From the NCBI GenBank assembly GCA_947444305.1, contig CANEZP010000003.1:1-64000 (forward strand): 64,000 nucleotides of DNA. The letters run 5' to 3'. The first letter of the stretch is position 1, and each line of letters opens with the position of its first letter. Made by a program: the position numbers and the translations under genes. The notes under the pieces were generated by a model, which worked only from the letters and a program-made list of their open reading frames with translations, ran no database searches and was not told where the DNA came from. This DNA comes from Pseudobdellovibrionaceae bacterium. GTDB taxonomy: Bacteria; Bdellovibrionota; Bdellovibrionia; Bdellovibrionales; UBA1609. This document shows positions 34,100 to 43,899 of the stretch, one piece after another.

Positions 34100-34537
34100 A
34101 TGAGAAACGGAATTCTCCCCTCGCTCCTACTATGTTTGTCTTGCGCCTACGGCCTTAGCGGTTTTGCGCTCGAGATGGAATACATCAGCCCGGACATGAA
34201 GCAGCAGCTCGAGTCACAATTCGAAAAAGCCGACTTCAGTTCAAAGGCCGCGGACACCATCAAACAAAAACAATGGACCTGCGACATGTACGGAGTGCGT
34301 ACCCGCTTGCAAGTTAAACGCGGCGTGAAGTTGTACAATTGGAAGAAGAGCGATTGGCAAAACGACGGCGCCCAGATCGTGCGTGATTACCAAGCCGGTA
34401 ACAACGGCCTGATCGGTTCAACCGGCAAACTCGAAGACGAAGTCAAGATCAACGCCAAAGGTAAGCTTATCTCCCGCCTAACTTTGACCGAACCGAAGCG
34501 CGAAGTCGTTGCGTACGCGGTTTGCGACACTCCTTGA
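34100..34537 (+). CDS. Small secreted protein of unknown function
   Basis: This 145-residue protein has a signal peptide (LPSLLLCLSCAYGLSGFA) with probable cleavage after GFA-L. The mature part has two Cys that may pair (TCDMYG and AVCDTP near the end) and a basic central region. No domain was recognised. It lies 33 bases before the CNNM-like gene. Confidence 0.6.
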   Translation: MRNGILPSLLLCLSCAYGLSGFALEMEYISPDMKQQLESQFEKADFSSKAADTIKQKQWTCDMYGVRTRLQVKRGVKLYNWKKSDWQNDGAQIVRDYQAGNNGLIGSTGKLEDEVKINAKGKLISRLTLTEPKREVVAYAVCDTP

Positions 34538-34570
34538 CAGGTGTTCTAGGAAATCCGTTAATGATGGCTC

Positions 34571-35617
34571 ATGGAATGGATTGTTGTCCTCGTCTGTTTG
34601 GTCCTCAATGCATTGTTAGCCGCCGCCGAAATCGCATTCGTCACTTTGACTCGCGCGCAATTACGCGACGTCGCTAAATCCGGCAAAAAATCCGCTTTGA
34701 CGTTGATCGAACTGCGGGAAAATCCCGAGCGGACTTTGTCCGTCATGCAGATCGGTATCAGCTTAGTCGGCGCCCTCGCGGCGGCCGTCGGTGGTGCCGA
34801 AGCTCAACAAACACTCGGCCCATACATCCAAGCCAACTTTGAACTGTCGGCGGCCTACGCGCAGGCCATTTCGTTAATCGCGGTCGTCGTTCCCCTCACT
34901 ATTTTAAGCGTCGTCTTCGGCGAGCTTGTCCCTAAAACATTGGCTTTACGAAACCCTTTACGGATTGCGCTTTATTCGGCTCGTTGGCTAATGGCCCTCG
35001 ACCGGATCTTCCTGCCGATCGTCGATGTTCTCGAATGGTCGACCAAGAAAATCCTGACCGTATTTTTCCCGCGAAGTAAATCGGCACCGCCCGCGCCCGA
35101 AACGGTCGAGCTCGATCAACTGTCGAGCCAAGCGCGACAATATATTTTGAACTTAGTAGGTATAGAAAAGAAACGCGTTCGCGACGTTCTTTTGCCGTGG
35201 ACCCAAGTGGACCACGTCTATTTTTCGCAGAGTATTCAAGAAGTCGAAGTGGTTGCGCTCCGGTCCGGGCACACTCGCCTGCCCGTCATCGCCGAAGGGC
35301 AAGTGTTCGGAATCATCAATACCAAAGAACTTTTGGCCTTGGTAAAATCCGGCGCCGACAAATGGGTGCAGATCGTAAGGCCCGTTAGCCGCGTGCAGGA
35401 AACCGACACCTTGCTCAAAGCACTTAGGCAGATGCAAGAAAAGCGCAGTCACCTCTCAACCGTTTTCGCCGGCGCGGCGCTCGTGGGCATCGTAACGATG
35501 GAAGATATCCTGGAAGAAATCATCGGCGAAATTTACGACGAAGACGACGACGGAGCCCTTCGCCGCATCATCAGCAGCTCGGGCCGCATGCGCGGCGGCG
35601 CAAAGTATCAGCCTTAA
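34571..35617 (+). CDS. CNNM/CorB-type (DUF21-CBS) membrane protein
   Basis: This is a 348-residue protein. Residues 1-170 are the DUF21 membrane domain (LNALLAAAEIAFVTLTRAQL, VFGELVPKTLALRNP). A pair of CBS motifs follows (VRDVLLPWTQVDHVYFS to VGIVTMEDILEEIIGEIYDE). The C-terminal CorC_HlyC domain present in longer members is missing. The family exports or handles Mg2+ and other divalent cations. Confidence 0.88.
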   Translation: MEWIVVLVCLVLNALLAAAEIAFVTLTRAQLRDVAKSGKKSALTLIELRENPERTLSVMQIGISLVGALAAAVGGAEAQQTLGPYIQANFELSAAYAQAISLIAVVVPLTILSVVFGELVPKTLALRNPLRIALYSARWLMALDRIFLPIVDVLEWSTKKILTVFFPRSKSAPPAPETVELDQLSSQARQYILNLVGIEKKRVRDVLLPWTQVDHVYFSQSIQEVEVVALRSGHTRLPVIAEGQVFGIINTKELLALVKSGADKWVQIVRPVSRVQETDTLLKALRQMQEKRSHLSTVFAGAALVGIVTMEDILEEIIGEIYDEDDDGALRRIISSSGRMRGGAKYQP

Positions 35618-35620
35618 AGA

Positions 35621-36397
35621 TTAGCCGAAACGCCCGGTAATGTAGGATTCCGTACGGGGATCTTTCGGTTTGGTAAAAATCTGCTGAGTTTTTCCGAACT
35701 CAACCAAATCACCCATGTACATGAACGCCGTCTGATCCGAAATGCGGGCGGCCTGGTGCAGGTTATGCGTGACCATCACGATCGTGACCGATTTCTTCAG
35801 TTCGGAAACGAGCTCTTCGATGTGCGCGGTCGAAATCGGATCGAGCGCCGAGGTCGGCTCATCAAGCAAAATAATCTCGGGCTCGGTCGCGAGCGTGCGC
35901 GCGATGCAAAGCCGTTGCTGCTGCCCGCCGGACAACGCCGTGGCGTTCGAATCGAGGCGATCTTTCACTTCCTCAAAGAGACCGGCTTGGTTCAATGCAA
36001 CCTCGACCGCACGTTCGATGTGCGAGCGGCGACGAACCCCCCGAACGCGAAGTCCGTAAGCCACGTTTTCGAAAATCGATTTTGGGAACGGGTTCGGCTT
36101 TTGGAAAACCATGCCCACGCGCATGCGCACTTCGATCGGATCGACGTCGCGATGAAGGATGTCTTGGTTCTCGGGATAAAGCCAGATTTCACCCTGGTAC
36201 CGGTTGCCGGGGTAAAGATCATGCATGCGGTTAAAACAGCGGAGCAACGTCGTCTTACCGCAACCCGACGGTCCGATGAGCGCGGTGATCGAATTTTTAT
36301 AAATCGGGATGCTGACCTTATTGACGACCTGTTTTTCTCCGTAGAAGAACGACAGGTCTTTAACGTTGGCCGATAATGTTTTTTCCATGTTTCCCAT
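35621..36397 (-). CDS. pstB: Phosphate ABC transporter ATPase PstB
   Basis: This is a 258-residue ATPase. Walker A is GPSGCGKTT, the signature is LSGGQQQR, and Walker B is [27 protein letters not shown] is typical of PstB. ATG 36397 or ATG 36388 may start it. It ends the pstC-pstA-pstB operon. PstS and PhoU genes are not in this window. Confidence 0.96.
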   Translation of the reverse strand: MGNMEKTLSANVKDLSFFYGEKQVVNKVSIPIYKNSITALIGPSGCGKTTLLRCFNRMHDLYPGNRYQGEIWLYPENQDILHRDVDPIEVRMRVGMVFQKPNPFPKSIFENVAYGLRVRGVRRRSHIERAVEVALNQAGLFEEVKDRLDSNATALSGGQQQRLCIARTLATEPEIILLDEPTSALDPISTAHIEELVSELKKSVTIVMVTHNLHQAARISDQTAFMYMGDLVEFGKTQQIFTKPKDPRTESYITGRFG

Positions 36398-36405
36398 TCA
36401 ACCGG

Positions 36406-37308
36406 TTACCATTTAATCCGTTTACGGAATCGCGCGCGAATATAGATCGCGACGGCGTTCATCATCAAGGTCATGCCCAGCAAAATCATTCCGGTCGCGG
36501 CCGCGTTGACGTGGAACTCGGGCTGCGGCCGTGAAATCCAGTTGAACATTTGAATCGGCATTACCGTAAACGGGTCCATCAGCCACTTGCCCGTGACGTA
36601 GGGAAAATTCGGCTGCACGGGTGCCGCCGGCAAAAACGCGATGAAGGTCATCGCGCCGATCGTAATCAGGGGCGCGGTCTCACCGATCGCGCGGCTGAGC
36701 GAAATGATAACGCCGGTTAGAATCCCGCCCGTCGAGTAAGGCAACAAGTGATGCTGAACCAGCTGCCATTTGCTCGCCCCGACTCCGTAGGCGGCCTCGC
36801 GAATGTGACCGGGAATCGTGCGCAAGGCTTCGCGCGTGGCCACGATCACGATCGGAAGCACGAGCAAACCTAAAGTTAAACCCGCCGTCAGAATACTTTG
36901 CCCAAGGCCGAAGCGGTAAACGAAGAGCCCGAGTGCCATCAAACCGAAAGTGATCGAAGGAATGCCGGCGAGATTGACGATGTTCAGTTCGATGAACCCG
37001 GTTAAAAAATTCTTAGGTGCGTACTCCTCGAGATAAACGCCGGCCGCAATCCCGATCGGGATCGCGCACAACGCGGTGACGAGCATCACGCACAGGGTAC
37101 CCACCCACGCCGAGAGAATGCCGGCCTTCGCGGGAAATCGTGAAGGAAAATTCCAAAAGAAATCGAGCGAGATACGCGGGATACCGGTAGTGCCGAGATC
37201 GACGATTAAAGCGACCAGCGTCAGGAGCGAAAAAAACAGCAACATCAACGCAATCACGACGAAGGCGATGTCTTTGAATTTGCGGACCTTCAAATTATTG
37301 GGCGCCAA
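36406..37308 (-). CDS. pstA: Phosphate ABC transporter permease PstA
   Basis: This 300-residue permease has six membrane helices. The EAA-type loop TREALRTIPGHIREAAYGVG and the end GETAPLITIGAMTF are typical of PstA. It directly follows pstC (next base) and precedes pstB by eight bases. Confidence 0.95.
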   Translation of the reverse strand: MAPNNLKVRKFKDIAFVVIALMLLFFSLLTLVALIVDLGTTGIPRISLDFFWNFPSRFPAKAGILSAWVGTLCVMLVTALCAIPIGIAAGVYLEEYAPKNFLTGFIELNIVNLAGIPSITFGLMALGLFVYRFGLGQSILTAGLTLGLLVLPIVIVATREALRTIPGHIREAAYGVGASKWQLVQHHLLPYSTGGILTGVIISLSRAIGETAPLITIGAMTFIAFLPAAPVQPNFPYVTGKWLMDPFTVMPIQMFNWISRPQPEFHVNAAATGMILLGMTLMMNAVAIYIRARFRKRIKW

Positions 37309-38271
37309 TCAATAAGCCTCGCGGAAACGGCGGCGCAGGGCGAAGCCGATCAAATTGAATGAAAACGTCAGGATCAACAAAGTCAGTCCCGCGACGTAAA
37401 TGGATTGGTAGCCGATTGAGCCGTGCGGTAAGTCACCGAGGCTGACCTGAACGATAAAGGCCGTGATGGTCGCCACCGGTTGGGTCGGATTGAACGTGAG
37501 GTTCGGCTGTAAGCCCGCGGCGATGGCGACGACCATCGTCTCACCGAGCGCGCGCGACACCGCTAAGATGTACGCCGAAATAATGCCGGAGAAGGCCGCG
37601 GGGTAAACGACGCTAAATGAAGTTTGCAAACGGGTTGCGCCGACGGCGTACGAAGCCTCGCGTAAATAATTCGGCACCGCGCGCATCGCATCTTCGCTGA
37701 GCGAGGAAACGTAAGGCACGATCATTAAACCCATGACGATGCCGGCGCTAAGCGCATTAAAGCCGCCCATTTCGGGGAAAACTTTTTGAAGAATCGGCGA
37801 AACGAAAAGCAGCGCGAAGTAACCGTAAACCACCGTGGGTACGGCCGCGAGCAATTCGAGCACGGGTTTGAGCATCTCGCGCAAACGGGCCGGCGCGTAT
37901 TCGCTCAAGAAAATGGCGATGATCGTACCGACCGGAATGGCGATGCTGATGGCAATGAGAGTCGTCAGGAAAGTTCCGCAAAGCAGCGGCAGAATACCGA
38001 ACTGAGGATTATCAAAAAGCGGTGTCCACTGCCGGGCGGTTATGAACTCAAGAATGGAAACATGCGCAAAAAATGGAATCGATTCGGAAACTAATATGGC
38101 AACGATGCCAACCGTGATCACGACGCTCGAAGCCGCCGCCAAAAATAAAATGGCTTCGATGATACGCTCTTTGATGATTCGCAGTTTTTTTACGTTCAGG
38201 GTGGTTTCCTGAAGGCTGGTGATCTTGGGTAGGCGGATGCTGTCCAAGGTCTCGGCATCATGGGTATTCAT
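37309..38271 (-). CDS. pstC: Phosphate ABC transporter permease PstC
   Basis: This permease of about 320 residues has the PstC-typical stretches ARQWTPLFDNPQFGILPLLC, LSEYAPARLREMLKPVLELL and AVPNYLREASYAVGATR. ATG 38271 is preferred; the frame is open eight codons further. It is the first gene of the operon, lying downstream of the OmpA-family gene on the same strand. Confidence 0.95.
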   Translation of the reverse strand: MNTHDAETLDSIRLPKITSLQETTLNVKKLRIIKERIIEAILFLAAASSVVITVGIVAILVSESIPFFAHVSILEFITARQWTPLFDNPQFGILPLLCGTFLTTLIAISIAIPVGTIIAIFLSEYAPARLREMLKPVLELLAAVPTVVYGYFALLFVSPILQKVFPEMGGFNALSAGIVMGLMIVPYVSSLSEDAMRAVPNYLREASYAVGATRLQTSFSVVYPAAFSGIISAYILAVSRALGETMVVAIAAGLQPNLTFNPTQPVATITAFIVQVSLGDLPHGSIGYQSIYVAGLTLLILTFSFNLIGFALRRRFREAY

Positions 38272-38327
38272 AACCGGGGATACTAGCAAAACCATATGGG
38301 CCCGAATGTCAGGAACCCGTTAGGAAC

Positions 38328-38348
38328 CCCGGGAAAAAAATTCCCGGG
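38328..38348. terminator. Hairpin between ompA-like gene and pst operon
   Basis: CCCGGGAA and TTCCCGGG form an eight-pair stem with a five-base loop, nine bases past the OmpA-family stop. There is no T tract after the stem, so termination is possible but not certain. Confidence 0.55.
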
Positions 38349-38356
38349 TCTCTCCT

Positions 38357-39469
38357 TTATCGCCGTACAGAATCGATAATGTTCTTTAAAGCTTCCTGAT
38401 TCTTGACACCTTGGAACTCGAGCTCAACGCGGCGGTTACGTTGAAGTGCCGCGGGCGCCATCGAATTCGAGAGAAGGTCTTTTTTGCCGCGGCCTTCGGT
38501 GATCGTTTGGTTGCGATTGATGCCCGACGCAATCAGGGCATCTGAGATCGTGCGGGCACGGCGCTTCGAAAGATTCTCGTTATAGACTTCGGTACCGCGT
38601 TGATCGGCGTGACCGACGACTTCGACTTTATCAAACAGTTGGCGGTTCGCCGCGAGGGCGCGGGCCAAACGGTTCAGGTATTGGCGGCTGCTTGAAACGA
38701 GCTTGGTTGAATCCGTTTCGAAATTTACGTCATCCGGATCGATGTGAAAAGTTTGAACGGCGCGCTTCGCAAGGTGGGGCGCGATCGGTTCGGGGCGGGT
38801 TTCTTCGACGCGAATGATTTGCGGTGCGGGGGCCTGCGGAGGACCGAAGCTAACCTGCAACTCGGCCATGACGGTGTCGATCGTTTCGCCGCTGATGCCG
38901 ACGTCGGTCATCGCGCGGCCACCGGCGCGAACGATGTATTGATCGGCGTAGGTAAACTCTTTCATAACTTGCAGACCGATGAACGAAGCTAAATTATTTG
39001 TGTTTGATTGATAACGGTCGGGGTTGTCGACCAGCGTGTTCCAGATCGCACCGAGCTGCCAGTGATTGGTGAATTGATAGCGGGCCGCGAGTTCGGTGTA
39101 GAGCGATTGAATGGAATCGGCATCGGAACCACGTTGCGTGAGGAATTCGTTGTGCAAACCGAGGCCGGCATCGGCGATCCAAGGTGCGGAATCGAAATAA
39201 TATGATCCAAGAATTTTGACGTGCGTCGGAACGCCGCCCGAGCGCACGTTGTCGTTGTGATCCATCAAACCTAAACCCACGCCGAGGAAGGGCCACAATC
39301 CTTGCGGTTTGCTCAAGTCACCTTTGCGAATTTCAGGCTTAAGGCTGAGCGCATTGTTTTGTTGCGCGAACGCGGCGAAACCGGAGGTCGCAACAACCGA
39401 AATCAATCCAACGACTAGAGCAATACGACCAAACACAAGACCCCCGGATTCAGCATAGTTTTTAATCAC
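38357..39469 (-). CDS. OmpA-family outer membrane protein
   Basis: This 370-residue protein starts with a signal peptide ending FAAFAQ. Residues about 40-210 look like an outer-membrane beta-barrel (GVGLGLMDHNDN, ARYQFTNHWQLGAIWN). Residues about 245-370 form an OmpA C-terminal peptidoglycan-binding domain (VEVVGHADQRGTEVYNENLS and KRRARTISDAL). GTG 39469 gives a long N-terminus; GTG 39436 with GGGGG upstream is a plausible shorter start. Confidence 0.88.
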   Translation of the reverse strand: MIKNYAESGGLVFGRIALVVGLISVVATSGFAAFAQQNNALSLKPEIRKGDLSKPQGLWPFLGVGLGLMDHNDNVRSGGVPTHVKILGSYYFDSAPWIADAGLGLHNEFLTQRGSDADSIQSLYTELAARYQFTNHWQLGAIWNTLVDNPDRYQSNTNNLASFIGLQVMKEFTYADQYIVRAGGRAMTDVGISGETIDTVMAELQVSFGPPQAPAPQIIRVEETRPEPIAPHLAKRAVQTFHIDPDDVNFETDSTKLVSSSRQYLNRLARALAANRQLFDKVEVVGHADQRGTEVYNENLSKRRARTISDALIASGINRNQTITEGRGKKDLLSNSMAPAALQRNRRVELEFQGVKNQEALKNIIDSVRR

Positions 39470-39521
39470 TTAACATTTATCTTAATGACGCCTATTCCGG
39501 CAAGGCCTTATACTTTTGCGC

Positions 39522-40649
39522 ATGGGGAACGAAGTGAAAAAAATCAGAGTTGGTTTAATCTTTGGTGGACGCTCCGGTGAGCACGAAGTGAGCATCGCGT
39601 CGGCCATGTCTGTCTACAATGCTTTGGACAAGTCTCGTTATGAAGTGATTTTAATCGGAATCGATAAGACCGGCCGATGGCTCTTACCCGACCCAAAAGT
39701 TCTGCTCGCTCACGCCGGTAACCCGATGAAAATTCAGCTCGGACAAATGACCGGCTCTTACGGGCTCGCGCCTTCGGGTGGCGCAACGCAGATGATCGCG
39801 ATGGAGGCCTCCGCGCCCGCACCGGGACATTTCGATATTGTTTTACCCATCATGCACGGAACTTTCGGCGAGGACGGCACGATCCAAGGAATGCTCGAGA
39901 TGGCGCAAATCCCCTACGTCGGCTCGGGAGTTTTAGGCTCGGCACTCGGCATGGATAAGGAAGTCGCCGCGCGCTTGTTCAACGCGGCAGGTATCCCGAC
40001 CGTGCCTTCGATGTGCGTACGTAAGCATGAATTCCTAAACGACAAAGCCGCGGTCGAAGATAGCTTGGTCAAAGCTTTCGACTTTCCTTTCTTCGTGAAA
40101 CCCGCGAACGCGGGTTCTTCCGTGGGCGTGCATAAGGTTAAATCACCCGAAGGTATCCGCGCCGCGCTTGAAGATGCATTTTCCTTTGATTTAAAAATCA
40201 TCGTGCAAAACGCGATCGATGCGCGCGAACTCGAAGTTTCCGTGCTCGGTAACGACACTCCGAAAGCCAGCATCGTCGGCGAGATCGTTCCGAAGCACGA
40301 ATTCTATTCGTACGAAGCGAAATACTTAGACGACAACGGTGCCGAACTAAAAATCCCGGCCGACAATCTGCCCGAAGAAGTTCGGGAAAAAGCCCGCGCG
40401 TGGGCCGTGCAAGCCTTCCTCACTTTGGAGTGCAAAGGTCTGGCACGCGTCGACTTTTTCATGGACCGCAAGACGGGCGCACTTTACCTAAATGAGATCA
40501 ACACAATCCCGGGCTTCACGAGCATCAGCATGTATCCTAAATTGTGGGAGGCCTCCGGTCTGCCGTACGCGCAATTGCTCGACGAGTTGATCCGTCTCGC
40601 CTTAGACGATTCCAAAAAACGCCGCGAACTTCGCGTCACTTACGCTTGA
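39522..40649 (+). CDS. ddl: D-alanine--D-alanine ligase
   Basis: This 375-residue ATP-grasp enzyme makes D-Ala-D-Ala for peptidoglycan. RVGLIFGGRSGEHEVSIASA, LPIMHGTFGEDGTIQGMLEM, VKPANAGSSVGVHKV and LNEINTIPGFTSISMYPKLW are all intact. ATG 39522 is preferred to the upstream TTG. It is nine bases upstream of an Hsp70-like gene, with which it probably shares a transcript. Confidence 0.96.
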   Translation: MGNEVKKIRVGLIFGGRSGEHEVSIASAMSVYNALDKSRYEVILIGIDKTGRWLLPDPKVLLAHAGNPMKIQLGQMTGSYGLAPSGGATQMIAMEASAPAPGHFDIVLPIMHGTFGEDGTIQGMLEMAQIPYVGSGVLGSALGMDKEVAARLFNAAGIPTVPSMCVRKHEFLNDKAAVEDSLVKAFDFPFFVKPANAGSSVGVHKVKSPEGIRAALEDAFSFDLKIIVQNAIDARELEVSVLGNDTPKASIVGEIVPKHEFYSYEAKYLDDNGAELKIPADNLPEEVREKARAWAVQAFLTLECKGLARVDFFMDRKTGALYLNEINTIPGFTSISMYPKLWEASGLPYAQLLDELIRLALDDSKKRRELRVTYA

Positions 40650-40658
40650 GTCCTACAA

Positions 40659-41927
40659 TTGGGTAAAACGACGTTAGCTATCGATTTTGGTACGAGTAAT
40701 TCGCTCGTCGGCGCGTGGAAAGACGGCAAACGAATCGAAGCGCTCGCGCTCGATCATTTGGCTAAAGATCCGACGCTGATGCGCACCTTGCTCTACTTTC
40801 CGAGCGGCGACGTCTGTTTTTACGGCGCCGAAGCGGTCAGCAAATATCTTGAAAATGAAATGGACGGTCGTTTATTCCGTTCGTTTAAGTCTCACCTACC
40901 GAACCGCCAGTACCTCGGCACCTTCGTCGACGACCGGGCATTACCGCTCGAGACGATGATCGGTATTTTCATGCTCGAGCTGCGCAAACGTGCGGAGAAA
41001 ATTTTGGGCGAGGAAATCGATTCCGCCGTCGTCGGCCGGCCGGCGCGCTACTCGCTCGACGTGGCCGCCGATAATTTCGCGCTTCACCGGATGACCAAGG
41101 CCGCGCAGTACGCAGGCTTTAAGAACTTAGAGTTCGTGCCCGAACCTTTGGCCGCCGCGCTCGATATGCGCCGTTCGATGAAGGAAGAAAAGCTTATCCT
41201 CGTCGGGGATTTCGGCGGCGGAACTTCGGACTTCACGCTCATCCGTGTCGGCCCCTACGCTTTTCAAAAAGAACACGTGCTCGGTCTCGACGGTTGCCCG
41301 AAAGCCGGCGACGCGCTCGATAGCTTGTTCATGTCGAATCGCCTCAATGATTTCTTCGGCGCCAAAACCGAATATAAAGTTTTATTCGGCAGTAACCGTA
41401 TGACCATGCCGTTGTCGGTGATGGATCGCCTGAACCGTCCCGCCCACATCGTCCATCTTAAAGAACCCGCAACATACGACTTTATTCGCGAAATTCGTAA
41501 AGGCGCCCTAGGACCAAAAGATAAAGAAGCCGTAGACCGCCTGTTCTTGCTGATCGAGGATCAGCAGATCTTTCCCTTCTTCGAAAAAATTGAACGTACG
41601 AAACGCGACCTCTCGCACGCCGACTCGGCAATTTTCGAATTTGATTATCCGGATTTAGAGATCAAAGCGAATTTCAAGCGCGCGGAATTTGAAAAATGGG
41701 CCGAGCCCACCTCTGAAGATATCTTCGCCGCGCTCGACAAATGTTTAAAGCAAGCCGGACTTACGGAAGACCGTGTCGACCTCGTTTGCCTCACCGGTGG
41801 ATCGGCGCAGGTGCCGTTAATCCGGAATGAATTGGTACGCCGCTTCGGCACCGAGAAGCTCCAGACGCAAAGCCACTTCCACTCCGTCTTGTCGGGGCTG
41901 ATCGAAATGGCCGGGCATTTAAATTAA
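40659..41927 (+). CDS. Hsp70-family protein, YegD-like
   Basis: This 422-residue protein consists almost only of the actin-like ATPase domain: TTLAIDFGTSNSLVGAW at the start, GDFGGGTSDFTLIRVG in the middle and LTGGSAQVPLIRNELVRRFG near the end. There is no peptide-binding C-terminal domain, as in YegD. The start is TTG 40659. The client is unknown. Confidence 0.88.
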   Translation: MGKTTLAIDFGTSNSLVGAWKDGKRIEALALDHLAKDPTLMRTLLYFPSGDVCFYGAEAVSKYLENEMDGRLFRSFKSHLPNRQYLGTFVDDRALPLETMIGIFMLELRKRAEKILGEEIDSAVVGRPARYSLDVAADNFALHRMTKAAQYAGFKNLEFVPEPLAAALDMRRSMKEEKLILVGDFGGGTSDFTLIRVGPYAFQKEHVLGLDGCPKAGDALDSLFMSNRLNDFFGAKTEYKVLFGSNRMTMPLSVMDRLNRPAHIVHLKEPATYDFIREIRKGALGPKDKEAVDRLFLLIEDQQIFPFFEKIERTKRDLSHADSAIFEFDYPDLEIKANFKRAEFEKWAEPTSEDIFAALDKCLKQAGLTEDRVDLVCLTGGSAQVPLIRNELVRRFGTEKLQTQSHFHSVLSGLIEMAGHLN

Positions 41928-41978
41928 TTCATAATAAACAAATTGGGCTCGCTTTCCCGCCCGTGTTAACTTCCGCCC

Positions 41979-43184
41979 ATGCTTTTTATCCGGCTCACTC
42001 TTTTCCTTTTGGCCTTACTGCAGATCGCGTGCGCTTCGAAGGCGATTATCCGGGATCGCGATTACTCGCCCGCGGTCGAAGCCTACCAACTCACCGATGC
42101 TAAAGACGCGCTCGAAAAATTCCCCAGCGGCGAGGCAAACGGCTTTATCACCTCGGTCGAACGTGGGTGGCTGCAACAGTGGGCCGGGCCTTCCGCAACC
42201 GGTGGGAGCGAGAAGCCCTTGCAGAAACAGGTCGACACTTTTGATCAGCGCCGCTTCATCAGCGTCACCCGTGAAGCAGGCATTTTTTTATTTCAAGAGT
42301 CTGAAGAAGGTTACGTTCCCAGCGAGCACGAGATCATTATCTTACATTTGGTCAGCGCCGCGCATTTCGCTAAAGCAAACAAGAACGATGAAGCAAAGGT
42401 TGAGTTACGCCGCGCGGGTTACATCTTAGACCGCTTTTGGGATGACGCCTCTTTACGTTTATGGCTGGGCGCACTTTGGACTTCGCTCGGCGAGTGGGAC
42501 GAAGCGCAAGTTGATCTCCGGCGAGCGGCGCAGATTACCGGCGACAAAGAATTGCGCTCTTTGAGCGAAAGTAAAAAACCACCGCCCGCGCTAGCACTCC
42601 ATTTTTACGGTAACGGCCCGCGCGTCGCGTGGAAAGAGGGTGAATACCAACCCGAATTCGTGCCCGACCCCGCGCGCCCGATGAACACGCTCGCCGCCGT
42701 TCCGACCTCGGCGTGGTTTAAGCGGCACTCGCTGCGTAACTCGGCGCTGCGGGATTTGCTGGTGAAGTCCAACTTCATGGCACAATACCTTGGTTCAAAA
42801 TCAATGACCTACGCCGAACACGGAATCGTGAAAACTTCGACGTGGACCGTACGCACCGTGGGTTTGGTTGCGGGCGCCGCGATCATCGGTGCCGGCGTAT
42901 ACCTCGCGATCCACGCGAACGCGACCGGCGAAATCCTCCAGCTTTTGGTGCCGGCGGGGCTCGGGGTCGGCGGCGCAATCTGGGCCATGGGAAAAGATAT
43001 GGATCAGCAACTCACTCGCGAGATCAAAGCGCACGACCGCCAAAACCAAGAAGACCTCCGCATTTACCGGATGGTTCGCTTTATGCCCACGTGGATCGCG
43101 ATCGACAACAAACCTTCGGCTGCTTTACCGAACACCGTGACCGTCCCGCTCGGTCGCGGGGTCGAACTTATCAATCATTTTTGA
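41979..43184 (+). CDS. TPR-containing lipoprotein (COG3014-like)
   Basis: This 401-residue lipoprotein has the lipobox QIAC (Cys19). Residues about 110-190 show TPR-like helices (AKANKNDEAKVELRRAGYIL and LGEWDEAQVDLRRAAQITG). A hydrophobic glycine-rich hairpin lies at about 290-330 (VGLVAGAAIIGAGVYLAIH). The layout recalls COG3014 lipoproteins, a family without firm function. It is convergent with the PDZ gene. Confidence 0.65.
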   Translation: MLFIRLTLFLLALLQIACASKAIIRDRDYSPAVEAYQLTDAKDALEKFPSGEANGFITSVERGWLQQWAGPSATGGSEKPLQKQVDTFDQRRFISVTREAGIFLFQESEEGYVPSEHEIIILHLVSAAHFAKANKNDEAKVELRRAGYILDRFWDDASLRLWLGALWTSLGEWDEAQVDLRRAAQITGDKELRSLSESKKPPPALALHFYGNGPRVAWKEGEYQPEFVPDPARPMNTLAAVPTSAWFKRHSLRNSALRDLLVKSNFMAQYLGSKSMTYAEHGIVKTSTWTVRTVGLVAGAAIIGAGVYLAIHANATGEILQLLVPAGLGVGGAIWAMGKDMDQQLTREIKAHDRQNQEDLRIYRMVRFMPTWIAIDNKPSAALPNTVTVPLGRGVELINHF

Positions 43185-43187
43185 TTT

Positions 43188-43820
43188 TTAATCGGTGATC
43201 TGAAACGGCAGCGTCAGGCTCTGACCGTTGCGCAATACCTGAACCGCGTAGCTTTCGGTTTCACCCGTAAGAAGCGCGGGCAACAAACCCATCGCGTCCG
43301 CAGGGGCGGTGATCCTTCGATCGTTCACTTGGGTGATGACGTCGCCCGGTAAAAAACCGAGCTCATGGAAGACGCTGCTTTTTTCGATGGTTACGAAGCG
43401 GTAGCCTTCGGTGACGCCGTCCACCACGCGGGGTTCCATCCGCGCGGTGCTTAATGTTCCGTCAAGATCGCCCGCGAATCTAAGAACTTTCGCGCGCGGA
43501 ATTTTCACCTTCGTGGGTGCGGCCACGGTTACGTTTACCCCCGAAGGCATCTTCGCGAGCGTGCAGGCCGATTCTTCTTTCAACTCGCAGCCTTTCCGAA
43601 AGGCGGCGGTTGCGCGTGACCGGTTTGCGGGAGTTTGCCACAGAGTTGTCCCCAGCTTTACGCACGCACGGGGCTTATTTTGTTCAAAGCATTGTTTGTT
43701 TAGCTCGGCTAAAGCATCGGCGGAACCGCCGGCGCGTGACAAAGAAATGGATGCGCAGGTGACAACGGCGAAAAGTAAACGCACTAGTATTTTATTGAAA
43801 ACAGTTTTGGGCGACAACAT
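43188..43820 (-). CDS. Exported PDZ-domain protein
   Basis: This 210-residue protein has an N-terminal signal (LLFAVVTCASISLSRA), a short Sel1-like helical part with paired Cys (CVKLGTTLWQTPANRSRATA, CTLAKM), and a C-terminal PDZ domain (SSVFHELGFLPGDVITQVND). The PDZ resembles GspC/PulC type domains. No protease domain is present. It probably acts in the periplasm as an adaptor. Confidence 0.72.
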   Translation of the reverse strand: MLSPKTVFNKILVRLLFAVVTCASISLSRAGGSADALAELNKQCFEQNKPRACVKLGTTLWQTPANRSRATAAFRKGCELKEESACTLAKMPSGVNVTVAAPTKVKIPRAKVLRFAGDLDGTLSTARMEPRVVDGVTEGYRFVTIEKSSVFHELGFLPGDVITQVNDRRITAPADAMGLLPALLTGETESYAVQVLRNGQSLTLPFQITD

Positions 43821-43899
43821 TGAGGGACCGATAAGAACTTAAGTCGGTAAACCACTCAAGGAAAAAAAGGCGCTAGAGGGGTGACGAGCGTAACTCGCC